64,000 nt of DNA from Pseudomonas cichorii (GTDB lineage: Bacteria > Pseudomonadota > Gammaproteobacteria > Pseudomonadales > Pseudomonadaceae). Below the pieces are notes generated by a model. It searched no databases, was not told where the DNA came from, and saw nothing but the letters and a program-made list of their open reading frames with translations. The first letter of the stretch is position 1, and every line of letters starts with the position of its first letter. Shown piece after piece: positions 49,910 through 58,095 of this stretch. A program made the translations under genes and the position numbers. Where the stretch lies: contig NZ_CP074349.1 in assembly GCF_018343775.1 (NCBI RefSeq), positions 2,098,001-2,162,000 of the forward strand, written 5' to 3'.

Positions 49910-50473
49910 TCAATGACCTGCCTGATCGAGAGTGAGCCTGACGCGACGTCCCAACCGCTGGCTGAGCCATTCACGACTGGCTTCGCGGTTTTCCTGACAG
50001 CGTTGCAATGCGGTATCACGGGCAAAGCGCAGGGCAATATCCAGGCCGTCGCTGCGCGGGATGACCTGCACGGTTATCTTGCCCAGTTCCGGTAGCTCGA
50101 AGATGGCCTCCATGGGTTCCATTTCGTTGCTGGCCAGGTGTTCCTCGATCGGGTTGAGCAGGGAATCCCACAAGGCCTCGACCGGTGCCGGTGGTAACGA
50201 GGCATTGCCGCCATGCTTTTCCCCGTCGCGCCAGCCATCGCTCAGCCCTTGTGGCTGGTCGTTGCCCAGCCAGAAGACGTTGTCGTTGGACGCGGTCATC
50301 ATCTGCTCGAAGAGTTCGCCTTCTTCCAGGGTTTCATGAGGCACATGCTCGCCGCGTTCGTGTTTGATTGGCGTGGCCGTGTTCTCGCTGCTGCTGTTAT
50401 TGCTGCTGCGAGGCTTGGGCGGCTCCTGCGGGCGAGGAGGCGTAGGTTTGTGGGGGACAGGCTTGGTGTTCAT
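49910..50473 (-). CDS. hrpP: HrpP, substrate specificity switch / length regulator (SctP)
   Basis: A 187-residue protein. The N-terminal half (about 1-60) is Pro/Ser/Asn-rich and disordered, the C-terminal half (about 110-187) globular, with ELPELGKITVQVIPRSDGLD, as in the FliK/YscP/HrpP group. It controls pilus length and is itself secreted in P. syringae. Start ATG 50473 overlaps the hrpO stop (ATGA). Confidence 0.9.
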   Translation of the reverse strand: MNTKPVPHKPTPPRPQEPPKPRSSNNSSSENTATPIKHERGEHVPHETLEEGELFEQMMTASNDNVFWLGNDQPQGLSDGWRDGEKHGGNASLPPAPVEALWDSLLNPIEEHLASNEMEPMEAIFELPELGKITVQVIPRSDGLDIALRFARDTALQRCQENREASREWLSQRLGRRVRLTLDQAGH

Positions 50474-50934
50474 GAGGCCTCCCGAGCGAGATCCATCAGG
50501 TAATCGAGTTTTTCAACATCACGCTGGCGTTTGCGCAGTTCCGTGTGGCTGTCGTCAGTCCACATTTTCTGCTGGCGATGTTCATGCTGCAGATTGCTCA
50601 GGTGCTTTTCGTTGCGCTCGATATGCCGGATGGTCTGACGTTCCTGTGCCAGCCAGTCATTCATTTCGCTCAGGGGCAGCGGGCGGTTTGAATGGCGCTC
50701 GCGCTGCTCGATGCGTGACTGCCGATAGGCCTGGTGCAACGACTCAAGGTCCTGGGTCATCTGATGCAGACGGGTCTGCAGCTCGTTGAGCACCTGGTTC
50801 TGGCGACGCCAGGCCTGTTCGGCCAGGGTCAGGCGATGCCGACGGATCGGCGCCAGGATATCCAGGGTCTCGCCAAGGCTGTTCATTTGCGGATCATTGG
50901 CCGAATCCAGCAGGTCAAGGTCATCGTGGGACAT
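50470..50934 (-). CDS. hrpO: HrpO, coiled-coil stalk protein (SctO)
   Basis: A 154-residue protein that is almost entirely charged coiled coil (about 25-150), as in FliJ/YscO. It is the central stalk that links the HrcN ATPase to HrcV. Overlaps hrcN by 14 bases and hrpP by 4. Confidence 0.92.
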   Translation of the reverse strand: MSHDDLDLLDSANDPQMNSLGETLDILAPIRRHRLTLAEQAWRRQNQVLNELQTRLHQMTQDLESLHQAYRQSRIEQRERHSNRPLPLSEMNDWLAQERQTIRHIERNEKHLSNLQHEHRQQKMWTDDSHTELRKRQRDVEKLDYLMDLAREAS

Positions 50935-52276
50935 CAGCAGTTACCTGTATGAGGTGGTCCAGGGTATCTTCCAGCGACACCGGATCTCGTAGCGATTGCT
51001 GCAGAAAATCCATGATCTGATCGCGCGATTGCACAGCGAAGTCGGTCAATGGATCGTTCCCCTGTTGGTACTCACCCAGCTTGATCAACATTTCAACTTG
51101 CTGATAAGCAGCCAACAGTCTGCGTATCTGTGTGGCACCCTTGACCTGTTCGGTTCCCACCACATTGCTCATCGTTCGACTCAGGCTGGTGAGAATGTCC
51201 ACGGCCGGGTAATGGCCGCGCTCTGCCAGGCGCCGAGAGAGCACGATATGGCCGTCCAGCAGGGAGCGAACTTCGTCGGCTACCGGGTCGTTCATCGAGT
51301 CCTGTTCGATCAGAACCGAATACAGGGCCGTGATGGCGCCGGTCCGGGTTCGCCCGGCGCGCTCCACCAGACGCGGCAGCAGGCTGTAGACCGACGGTGG
51401 AAGCCCGCCGCGACCGGCCGGCTCGCCACTGGCCAGGCCGATTTCCCGCTGGGCCCGTGCGAAACGGGTGAGAGAGTCGATGATCAGCAGGGTCGATTTG
51501 CCTTGCTGTCGGAAGCCTTCGGCGATGGTGGTGGCGGTGAAGGCGGCCCGGGCACGCTCCATGCTGCTGCGGTCCGAAGTGGAGCAGACCAGTACGGTTC
51601 GCGAGCGCAGTTCTTCGTCCAGCTCGTGGTCGAGAAACTCGCGCAATTCACGTCCGCGTTCACCGATCAGACCGAACACAATCGCCTCGCAGGGCGTATT
51701 GCGCGCCATCTCTGCCAGCAGCGTGGTCTTGCCGCAACCCGCCCCGGCGAACAGCCCGACCCGTTGGCCTTCGCCAAGGGTCAGAAGCCCGTCGATGGCG
51801 CGCAGGCCGGTGGACAGCGGCGCTTCGATCCTGGGACGCTCGGTGGCGGGCGGCGCATCGCGAATCACCGGCTGGGCACCCGCTGCGCCGGACAGGGCAA
51901 AGGCCGAAGGCCCATCACCGCTGAGCGATCGGCCGAAACCATCCAGCACCGAGCCCAGCAGGTATTCACCCACCACCAGGCTGTGGGGCTGGAACATTGG
52001 CCTGACCGGCGCGCCGATGGCGATACCGTCCAGCGCCCCGAGGGCCGCGAGCAAAGTGTGTTGGCGATCGAAGCCCACGATTTCGGCCATGACTTCACTG
52101 CCGTCGGCCCGACGAATTTCGCACAGATCCCCGATACGGGCCTGAGGCATGTGGCTGTGCAAGAGGATGCCTTTGACACCGGCGATACGGCCCATGACCT
52201 CGACCGGTGCGCAGCGTTGCAGTCGCTCGCTGTGTTCCTGGCGCCAGCTGTCCAGAGGTGTCATGGTCGACTCCAT
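50921..52276 (-). CDS. hrcN: HrcN, T3SS ATPase (SctN)
   Basis: A 451-residue ATPase of the FliI/YscN family. Walker A is GLFAGAGCGKTTL (about 168-180), the conserved block FGLIGERGREL follows (about 196-206), and Walker B is LLIIDSLTRFARAQRE (about 262-277). It unfolds substrates and releases chaperones. ATG 52276 sits behind a near-perfect ribosome site, GGAGGTGA, so I prefer it to ATG 52264. The start overlaps the hrpQ stop by one base (TGATG). Confidence 0.97.
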   Translation of the reverse strand: MESTMTPLDSWRQEHSERLQRCAPVEVMGRIAGVKGILLHSHMPQARIGDLCEIRRADGSEVMAEIVGFDRQHTLLAALGALDGIAIGAPVRPMFQPHSLVVGEYLLGSVLDGFGRSLSGDGPSAFALSGAAGAQPVIRDAPPATERPRIEAPLSTGLRAIDGLLTLGEGQRVGLFAGAGCGKTTLLAEMARNTPCEAIVFGLIGERGRELREFLDHELDEELRSRTVLVCSTSDRSSMERARAAFTATTIAEGFRQQGKSTLLIIDSLTRFARAQREIGLASGEPAGRGGLPPSVYSLLPRLVERAGRTRTGAITALYSVLIEQDSMNDPVADEVRSLLDGHIVLSRRLAERGHYPAVDILTSLSRTMSNVVGTEQVKGATQIRRLLAAYQQVEMLIKLGEYQQGNDPLTDFAVQSRDQIMDFLQQSLRDPVSLEDTLDHLIQVTADVPR

Positions 52277-53262
52277 CACCAGCTCACCTCCACACGCCGC
52301 TCACCCTCGAACACCACTTTGTGTTCGTTGATGTCCACGAAGCGCACGCCATCGACTTCATCGCCCAGGAACAGGCGTCGGCCATCGCTGGTCAGGACAC
52401 TGGCCAGGCGTGTGTTGCTGATCTGAATAATGGTGAAGGGCAATTCGGCAGTGGCGGCGGGCAGGGCGTTGAGCACTTGCAGCGGGCTTTTGTACTGGCG
52501 ATCGAAGTGCAACAGCATGCGCGAGGTGGATTGCAGCAGGTCGTCTTCGTCGAAAGGGCCGTGCAGGAATATCTTTCCTTCTTCTTCGGCCAGGGTGATG
52601 CGTTTTTGCAGCTCGCGTTCTTCAAGCATCTTGGTGAGGACTTTCTTGACCTCGGTGGCATCCTTGAGCTCGATTTTGGAGGGCTTGATCGGCGCGGGCG
52701 GTGCAGGCTCCTGTTGATTGACCAGCCAGAACAGCGCGCCCAGAAAGACCACCAGTGAACCGGCCAGCAGTAAAGGCCCGAGCAGTGAACGCGGTGCCCG
52801 TTTGAGCGCCGGTGCTTCACGCTCGGCCACAAGCTCCTCGGGTTCCGGTTCGGGTTCAGGGCCGTATGCCTGTTCGAGCTCCGGGTCGTTGAGGGCCTGT
52901 GCAAAGTCCCGTGCAGAAGTCTCAGGTTGTTCTTCGTCCTCTTCGGTCGGCCATTCGGTGTTGGCGCTGAGCACCGATAACCACACGCCATTGAGGGCAA
53001 AGGGCGTACCCGGCTCAAGCTGGGTGATGCCCTCGATCTTGTGGCCCTCGCTGTCGGTGACTGCACCTTCGCTGCTGGCCAGCGACCAGGTGCTGTCCAC
53101 CAGCCGCAGCATGCAGTGGCTGTCCTTGATGCCGGGATCGTACAGCGCAAGGTCTGCGCCGCTGGATGAGCCGATGCTCCATTGATCGCCGTTCAAGGGC
53201 AGTGCCGCGCCCCGATGCAGGCCGGTCAGTACCCGTAGTTCGTAGTGTTTCTTGGTTTCCAT
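52276..53262 (-). CDS. hrpQ: HrpQ, inner-membrane ring protein (SctD)
   Basis: A 328-residue single-pass protein. An N-terminal FHA-like cytoplasmic domain (about 8-95, ELRVLTGLHRGAALPLNG) is followed by an acidic linker (about 105-150), a membrane helix (LLGPLLLAGSLVVFLGALFW, about 160-179) and periplasmic ring domains to the end. It forms the outer inner-membrane ring around HrcJ. It lies 10 bases after hrcV. Confidence 0.93.
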   Translation of the reverse strand: METKKHYELRVLTGLHRGAALPLNGDQWSIGSSSGADLALYDPGIKDSHCMLRLVDSTWSLASSEGAVTDSEGHKIEGITQLEPGTPFALNGVWLSVLSANTEWPTEEDEEQPETSARDFAQALNDPELEQAYGPEPEPEPEELVAEREAPALKRAPRSLLGPLLLAGSLVVFLGALFWLVNQQEPAPPAPIKPSKIELKDATEVKKVLTKMLEERELQKRITLAEEEGKIFLHGPFDEDDLLQSTSRMLLHFDRQYKSPLQVLNALPAATAELPFTIIQISNTRLASVLTSDGRRLFLGDEVDGVRFVDINEHKVVFEGERRVEVSW

Positions 53263-53272
53263 AGGGACTCCG

Positions 53273-55378
53273 TCAGGCTAGCAGGGCTTGTGCTTCATCC
53301 AGGTCGATGCGACCCAGGACCTTGACTTGCACCGTGGACAACAACTCGGCGAAAGACAGCACGGGTACGTGGTTGAACTCATCTGCCAGCAGGCTGTGCA
53401 AGGGGCTGCGCAAATCCTGGGCAACCAGCAGGATGGCCTTGGGGCTTGATGGCGGGTTCGATTGCAGGGCGAAGGCTTCGCGCAACTGTTCGAGCAGCGC
53501 ACTGCCCAGCTCGGGCTCAAGGGCAAAGTAGGATTCGTTCTGGGTCTGGCGCAGGGCATCGCGCAGCAATACTTCCGTTTCCGGCGTCACCAGCCAGGTG
53601 TGGAGGGTGTTTTCTTCACTGTGTTGATGACAGATCTGCGCCTTGAGGGCGATGCGCACATAGTCGGTCAGGGCATTGAGGTCGCGCTCATGCTGGCCTT
53701 GTTCGATCAGGGTTTCGGCAATCGGCCTGACCGAGCGCAACGAAACCAGTTCGGCAGAAAGACGTTGCAACACGGCAGCAAAGCGCGCCAAAGGCAAGGT
53801 GCGTTGCAGCTCCTGGGCCAGTTCCGGTTGTTCGGACTCCAGCCAGCTGAGGATCGCCTTGCTTTCCTGAAGACCGATGAATTGCGGGCCGGTGGCCTGG
53901 AAGGCGCGGCTCATGCGCTCCAGGATCAGCTCATGAGGCCGTATGCCGACGATGTCCTCGTCCTCGAACAGCGGATCGTTTGCATCCACCCACATCCACT
54001 GGGCTTCGTCGCGATCGACCCGTCCGGGTTCGCCGGGCTGGTCTTCCTCCACATCACGGATATCGACGGCCACGTGGGTCAGGGAAATGGTGGCGCGTAC
54101 AAAAGGCACTTCATAAACGCAGAAGCGGAATTCGTCGATTTCGCAACTTTCCACGAACTCGATATCGAAGGAGGGCAGCGTCAGGCCGAAGTTGTGAACC
54201 AGTGTGTTGCGGCGCTGGCGAATGCCTTGAATCAGCATGTCGAGCTCCATCAAACCCTGATGGCTTGGGTGAAACTGCAGCAGGTAGGCCCGTGACGGGT
54301 TGAAGCGGCGGATATCCTCGCGACCATTGAGTTCGGGCGCGGCATTGCGGGCGGAGCCGACCTGATCCTGATAAAGCTCTTTCTGACGAATCCGCCACAA
54401 CTGGATCAGACCGCTGAACAGGCACAGCGAGCTGATGCACGCAAACACAAGGGTCGGCATCCCCGGAATCAGGCCGAACCCCATCATCCCGATGGAGGCG
54501 AATACCCAGGCCTTTGGCTGGCTGGTGAGCTGTTCGGCGATTTCGTGACCGATGTTGGCGTCGGCGGTCTGACTGTCAGGGGCTACACGGGTGATGATCA
54601 TGCCTGCGGTCAGGGAGATCAGCAGCGCAGGGATCTGAGCGATCAGGCCGTCACCGATGGTCAGTACCGAATACAGGTGCATGGCATCACCGGCTTCCAT
54701 GCCGTGTTGCAGCACGCCGATGGAAAAACCACCGATCAGGTTGATGAACACGATCACCAGGCCGGCGATGGCATCACCCTTCACGAACTTCATCGCACCG
54801 TCCATCGCACCGAACAGCTGGCTTTCCTTGGACAACTGCTCACGGCGATGCCGGGCTTCGCGCACGTTGATCAGGTTGGCCCGCAGGTCGCTGTCGATGG
54901 ACATCTGCTTGCCGGGCATTGCGTCCAGGGTGAAGCGTGCCGCCACTTCCGCAACCCGCTCCGAGCCCTTGGTGATCACCAGAAAGTTGACGATGGTCAG
55001 GATCAGGAAGATCACCAGACCCACTGCCAGGTTGCCGCCGACCACGAAACTGCCGAATGCTTCGACGATATGGCCGGCATCCTGTTGCAGCAGAATCAGG
55101 CGGGTGGTGGCAATCGACAAGGCCAGACGAAACATGGTGGTCAGCAGCAACACCGCCGGGAAGGTCGAGAACGCCAGCGGGCGCGGCAGGTACATCGCCA
55201 ACACGATAAGCAATGACGAAATACAGATGTTCAGGGCGATCAGCACGTCCACCAGCGCGGTGGGCAAGGGCAGGATCATCATGAACACGATGGCCATGAC
55301 CATGATCGCGCCAACGATTTCCGTGCGCCTCATCACCGCCAGCGCGAGGTTGTTGAGTGCATGGATGATGCGAATCAT
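53273..55378 (-). CDS. hrcV: HrcV, major export gate protein (SctV)
   Basis: A 701-residue FlhA/YscV-family protein. About eight membrane segments occupy the first 330 residues. FHIPEP motif region is replaced by the family block FRLALSIATTRLILL (about 83-97), followed by TKGSERVAEVAARFTLDAMP (about 136-155). The C-terminal cytoplasmic domain (about 350-701) forms the nonameric ring that binds chaperone-substrate complexes. The start overlaps the hrpJ stop (ATGA). Confidence 0.97.
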   Translation of the reverse strand: MIRIIHALNNLALAVMRRTEIVGAIMVMAIVFMMILPLPTALVDVLIALNICISSLLIVLAMYLPRPLAFSTFPAVLLLTTMFRLALSIATTRLILLQQDAGHIVEAFGSFVVGGNLAVGLVIFLILTIVNFLVITKGSERVAEVAARFTLDAMPGKQMSIDSDLRANLINVREARHRREQLSKESQLFGAMDGAMKFVKGDAIAGLVIVFINLIGGFSIGVLQHGMEAGDAMHLYSVLTIGDGLIAQIPALLISLTAGMIITRVAPDSQTADANIGHEIAEQLTSQPKAWVFASIGMMGFGLIPGMPTLVFACISSLCLFSGLIQLWRIRQKELYQDQVGSARNAAPELNGREDIRRFNPSRAYLLQFHPSHQGLMELDMLIQGIRQRRNTLVHNFGLTLPSFDIEFVESCEIDEFRFCVYEVPFVRATISLTHVAVDIRDVEEDQPGEPGRVDRDEAQWMWVDANDPLFEDEDIVGIRPHELILERMSRAFQATGPQFIGLQESKAILSWLESEQPELAQELQRTLPLARFAAVLQRLSAELVSLRSVRPIAETLIEQGQHERDLNALTDYVRIALKAQICHQHSEENTLHTWLVTPETEVLLRDALRQTQNESYFALEPELGSALLEQLREAFALQSNPPSSPKAILLVAQDLRSPLHSLLADEFNHVPVLSFAELLSTVQVKVLGRIDLDEAQALLA

Positions 55379-56490
55379 TGGATGGTTCTCCCGGCATCTT
55401 CAATGCCCATGGCCTTGCGTTCCTGGCGAGACAATTCATCCATGAGGCCCTGTAACAGGCGCAGGCCGTTCTGGCGGGTTTTCAGGTCCTTCCACAACGG
55501 CAGAGGCAGGTTTTGCAGCAACGGGTACAGGCCGTTGAAGAACAGCGGTTGCAGGTTGGGCGTGCGACCAATGGTTTCTTCGGCCAGCAATGTCAGGTCG
55601 CGGGCGAAGAAGCCGTTGCCGCAGAAACGCAGCACTCGTTTGCTCATGCCCAGTGCGGTCATGGCGCTGTCGGGAGATTTCTTTGCCAGGCGTTCAAGCA
55701 GCGCCAGGCAGGTTTTCAGCAGGTTGTTCAACTGGCCGCTGGCGCCCAGGCCTCGCAGCATCGAGCGCAGTACGCCGCCCGGCAGTGAAGGGGCGAGGGC
55801 GGCAATGTCGTCTGCCAGCGCTCGCTGCAGGGTGCGCAGGCCGCGGGCGAACTGATCTTCATTGAAGCGTTCGAGCAAGGCTTCCAGCAGGGTTGCCAGC
55901 GGCTGCTGACCTACGATTGCCTTGTAATAGAGCTGACGCATCAGGCTGCGTTGCTGAGGGTCGCTGCTGAACAGGGCGATGGCGCTGGCGGTATTCAAAC
56001 CGGCGCGAATCTTGTCGCCATGGGTCAGGCGCAGCTCTTCAAGCATGGTCTGAGCCTGGTCGTGACTGGTTTCGCTGCCTTCGGCAACGGACAGGCGCAC
56101 CACCTGCTGCAACAGAATGTCGGCCCGCGCCGGGTCGTTGTCCGCCATCTTCAGCAGGTCAGGCATCGAACTGCCTTGCTGCATCATCTGGATCTGCATG
56201 CGCCTGGCCTGCTGCTCCAGGGTTGGCTGCTCGCTGTTATCGAGCAGGCGGTACATCTCGGCCAGTTTCTCGATGCGTTCGATACGTTGCGAACTGCCGG
56301 ACTCGCGAACATGTCGCTCGTCCAGTCCCTTGCTGTGGCGCTCCACGCTTTCACTGAACTTCATCGCCACTTCTTCCATGGAATCGAGCAATGGATTCTT
56401 GGGAGCGAACGATCGTGTTTCCGCAACAGGCGGGCGAGGGAGCGGCTCCAGGTCAGCAGGCCGCATATCTGGGAAGGAGTTGATTTTCAT
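55375..56490 (-). CDS. hrpJ: HrpJ, gatekeeper protein (SctW)
   Basis: A 371-residue YopN/InvE-type gatekeeper, the first gene of the large minus-strand operon. The N-terminus is Ser/Pro-rich and suited to secretion; the rest is helical, with the family patterns LAEMYRLLDNSEQPTLEQQA (about 81-100). ATG 56490 lies 34 bases after the hrp box; an upstream in-frame ATG at 56556 would lie before the promoter, so it is rejected. HrpJ controls the timing of translocator and effector export. Confidence 0.95.
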   Translation of the reverse strand: MKINSFPDMRPADLEPLPRPPVAETRSFAPKNPLLDSMEEVAMKFSESVERHSKGLDERHVRESGSSQRIERIEKLAEMYRLLDNSEQPTLEQQARRMQIQMMQQGSSMPDLLKMADNDPARADILLQQVVRLSVAEGSETSHDQAQTMLEELRLTHGDKIRAGLNTASAIALFSSDPQQRSLMRQLYYKAIVGQQPLATLLEALLERFNEDQFARGLRTLQRALADDIAALAPSLPGGVLRSMLRGLGASGQLNNLLKTCLALLERLAKKSPDSAMTALGMSKRVLRFCGNGFFARDLTLLAEETIGRTPNLQPLFFNGLYPLLQNLPLPLWKDLKTRQNGLRLLQGLMDELSRQERKAMGIEDAGRTIQ

Positions 56491-56523
56491 GGGCTGCGCT
56501 ATCGCCTCGGAACATGTGTTTGC

Positions 56524-56551
56524 TGAGTGGCGTTTAAGCGCAACCGGTTCC
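56524..56551 (-). promoter_or_regulatory. hrp box of the hrpJ operon
   Basis: On the minus strand GGAACC (56551-56546), a 15-base spacer and CCACTCA (56530-56524). Exact consensus. Confidence 0.95.
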
Positions 56552-56684
56552 TGCAATACGGTGTTTTGAATGCTGTGCCAGTTCTTGCACAGCCTTTATG
56601 TCGAGAATGCAACAAATGGCACAAAACACCCTTTTTATTGCCTTTAAATCCTTATAAAACAATGACTTGAAAATATTAAATAGT

Positions 56685-56700
56685 TGGTACGTTCGCTGCT
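56685..56700 (+). promoter_or_regulatory. Probable sigma-54 promoter of hrpL
   Basis: TGGTACGTTCGCTGCT has GG and GC exactly 10 bases apart and matches the sigma-54 consensus TGGCACG-N4-TTGCW at all but two positions. It lies 55 bases before the hrpL start, the right place for HrpS-driven transcription. Confidence 0.75.
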
Positions 56701-56754
56701 CTCCCTATCTGGCCACTACTGGCAAAAGTTACTTATGGATATGGAGATACAACC

Positions 56755-57309
56755 GTGGAAGTCAAAGGCATGCAGCGCGAAGGGAAAGTCATTGGTGTTA
56801 TCGCACTGGACTTGGGTGGCCTTGCTAAAAGCAGCGAGAAAAAGCTGCGAGGTTTCATCGCTAAACGTGTGTTCAATCAGGCGGATGTCGATGACCTGAT
56901 GCAGATGACGTATCTGGAAGCCTGGCGCAATCAACACAAGTATCTGGGCACCTCCCGCCCTGAAACCTGGTTGTTCGGGATTGCAGCCAATCTGGTGAGG
57001 AACCATTTCAAAACGTTTTACAACCAGCCTCAGTGCATGGAGCTGACCGACTCCGAACTGGAAAATCTGGAACATGGCCATGACCCGAGCCTGGTCAGCG
57101 ATTTTCAGCGCACCCTGGGCCGGACCCTCGAAGCCATCGAAGAGCTTTCGGTGGACATGCGCACTGTCATTCAACTGGTGGTCGATTCAGACATCAGCTA
57201 CCAGGATGCTGCGCGCCATCTGGATATCCCGATTGGCACCATCCGCTCACGATTGGCCCGTGCCCGTGGGCAGCTCAAATCCAGCGTTTATTCCAAGGAG
57301 ATTCACTGA
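56755..57309 (+). CDS. hrpL: HrpL, ECF sigma factor
   Basis: A 184-residue ECF sigma factor, the master activator of hrp-box promoters. Region 2 contains DVDDLMQMTYLEAWRN (about 44-59) and the WLFGIAANLVRNHF block (about 72-85); region 4 has the helix-turn-helix DAARHLDIPIGTIRSRLARA (about 153-172). The start is GTG 56755 with GGAG 8 bases upstream, giving the usual HrpL length. A sigma-54 promoter lies upstream. It is divergent from the hrpJ operon and joined to a GNAT gene by a TGATG stop-start overlap. The hrpK gene expected next to hrpL in P. syringae is absent. Confidence 0.95.
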   Translation: MEVKGMQREGKVIGVIALDLGGLAKSSEKKLRGFIAKRVFNQADVDDLMQMTYLEAWRNQHKYLGTSRPETWLFGIAANLVRNHFKTFYNQPQCMELTDSELENLEHGHDPSLVSDFQRTLGRTLEAIEELSVDMRTVIQLVVDSDISYQDAARHLDIPIGTIRSRLARARGQLKSSVYSKEIH

Positions 57310-57890
57310 TGAACAGTTTTGTCCCTAAACCCGAGCTGCCACGTCTGCCACGCGGTATTCGCGAGTTCACTGAAAACGACCTCGAAGCCATGATGAACAT
57401 CTTCAATGAAACGGCGGGCAGTGGCGCCAACTCGCCGGTTACCCGGCCGATGACCTACGAAGAAGTGAAGTTCTACGTCAACCTCTACAAGCGCGATGGT
57501 TTGCCGGTCTACGTTTACGAGCGTCGCGGCGAAGTTCTGGGTTGGCTGTCGATCAACCGCTTCAGTTGGGGAACCCAGGCCTGCTACAGAACCGGGGAAA
57601 CGGCTATCTACGTGCGCGGCGACCATTTCGGCAGCGGTATTGGCGTGTTGCTCTGTAAAGCGACGGTGATCCTGGGTAAACAGGCGGGGCTTGAGAATCT
57701 GGTGGCCTGGATCATGGCGGCCAACACTCCGAGTCAGAAGATCGTCACGGCGGTGGGTGCGCACCTGTGGGCTCGCTTGCCCAATATCGCCCGCTTCGGT
57801 GAGCAACGTTCCGACGTTCTGCTGTTTGGTCTGCCATTAGGGCAGTCGTTGAACGTGCCGGTGCGGATCAATGTTTCGGAGGCTGTCTGA
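57309..57890 (+). CDS. GNAT-family acetyltransferase coupled to hrpL
   Basis: A 193-residue N-acetyltransferase of the phosphinothricin acetyltransferase-like branch. It has the substrate loop TYEEVKFYVNLYKRDGLPVYV (split: about 49-68) and a motif A region GDHFGSGIGVLLCKA (about 104-118), where the acetyl-CoA loop reads GSGIG. Its ATG shares a base with the hrpL stop, so it is translated with hrpL and probably expressed when HrpS is active. Substrate unknown. It is distinct from the second acetyltransferase at 60824. Confidence 0.8.
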   Translation: MNSFVPKPELPRLPRGIREFTENDLEAMMNIFNETAGSGANSPVTRPMTYEEVKFYVNLYKRDGLPVYVYERRGEVLGWLSINRFSWGTQACYRTGETAIYVRGDHFGSGIGVLLCKATVILGKQAGLENLVAWIMAANTPSQKIVTAVGAHLWARLPNIARFGEQRSDVLLFGLPLGQSLNVPVRINVSEAV

Positions 57891-57910
57891 TTCGCCAGCG
57901 TTGAAAAAAG

Positions 57911-57937
57911 GGTATGCACTGGCTGAAGGTGCATACC
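57911..57937 (+). terminator. Hairpin after the hrpL-GNAT transcript
   Basis: A perfect 9-bp stem, GGTATGCAC with GTGCATACC and a 9-base loop, 20 bases after the GNAT stop. No strong U-tract follows. Confidence 0.45.
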
Positions 57938-58042
57938 GTGTTATCTACCGCACGACCGGATTGACGGTCGATGCGGTGCTGATTCCGGCCAGGACCGGCA
58001 CAAGGTCCTGGCAATCCGGCACAAGGTCACAGTTGTGGATGC

Positions 58043-58084
58043 AAAAAAACGGCGCAGCCTTTTCAGGCCGCGCCGCTGTTTTTT
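58043..58084. terminator. Bidirectional terminator between the GNAT and aldehyde dehydrogenase genes
   Basis: A GC-rich stem (CGGCGC with GCGCCG, extended by inner GCC/GGC) is flanked by A7 on the left and T6 on the right. It can end both the hrpL-GNAT transcript and the convergent aldehyde dehydrogenase transcript. Confidence 0.85.
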
Positions 58085-58095
58085 GTGGCTACCGA

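Noticed and set aside
50996..52426. 476-codon + strand frame over hrcN
   Set aside because: Antisense shadow of a highly conserved ATPase gene.
56617..56640. TGGCAC near 56617 as the -24 element of the hrpL promoter
   Set aside because: No GC dinucleotide at the required 10-base distance; the element at 56685-56700 has correct spacing.
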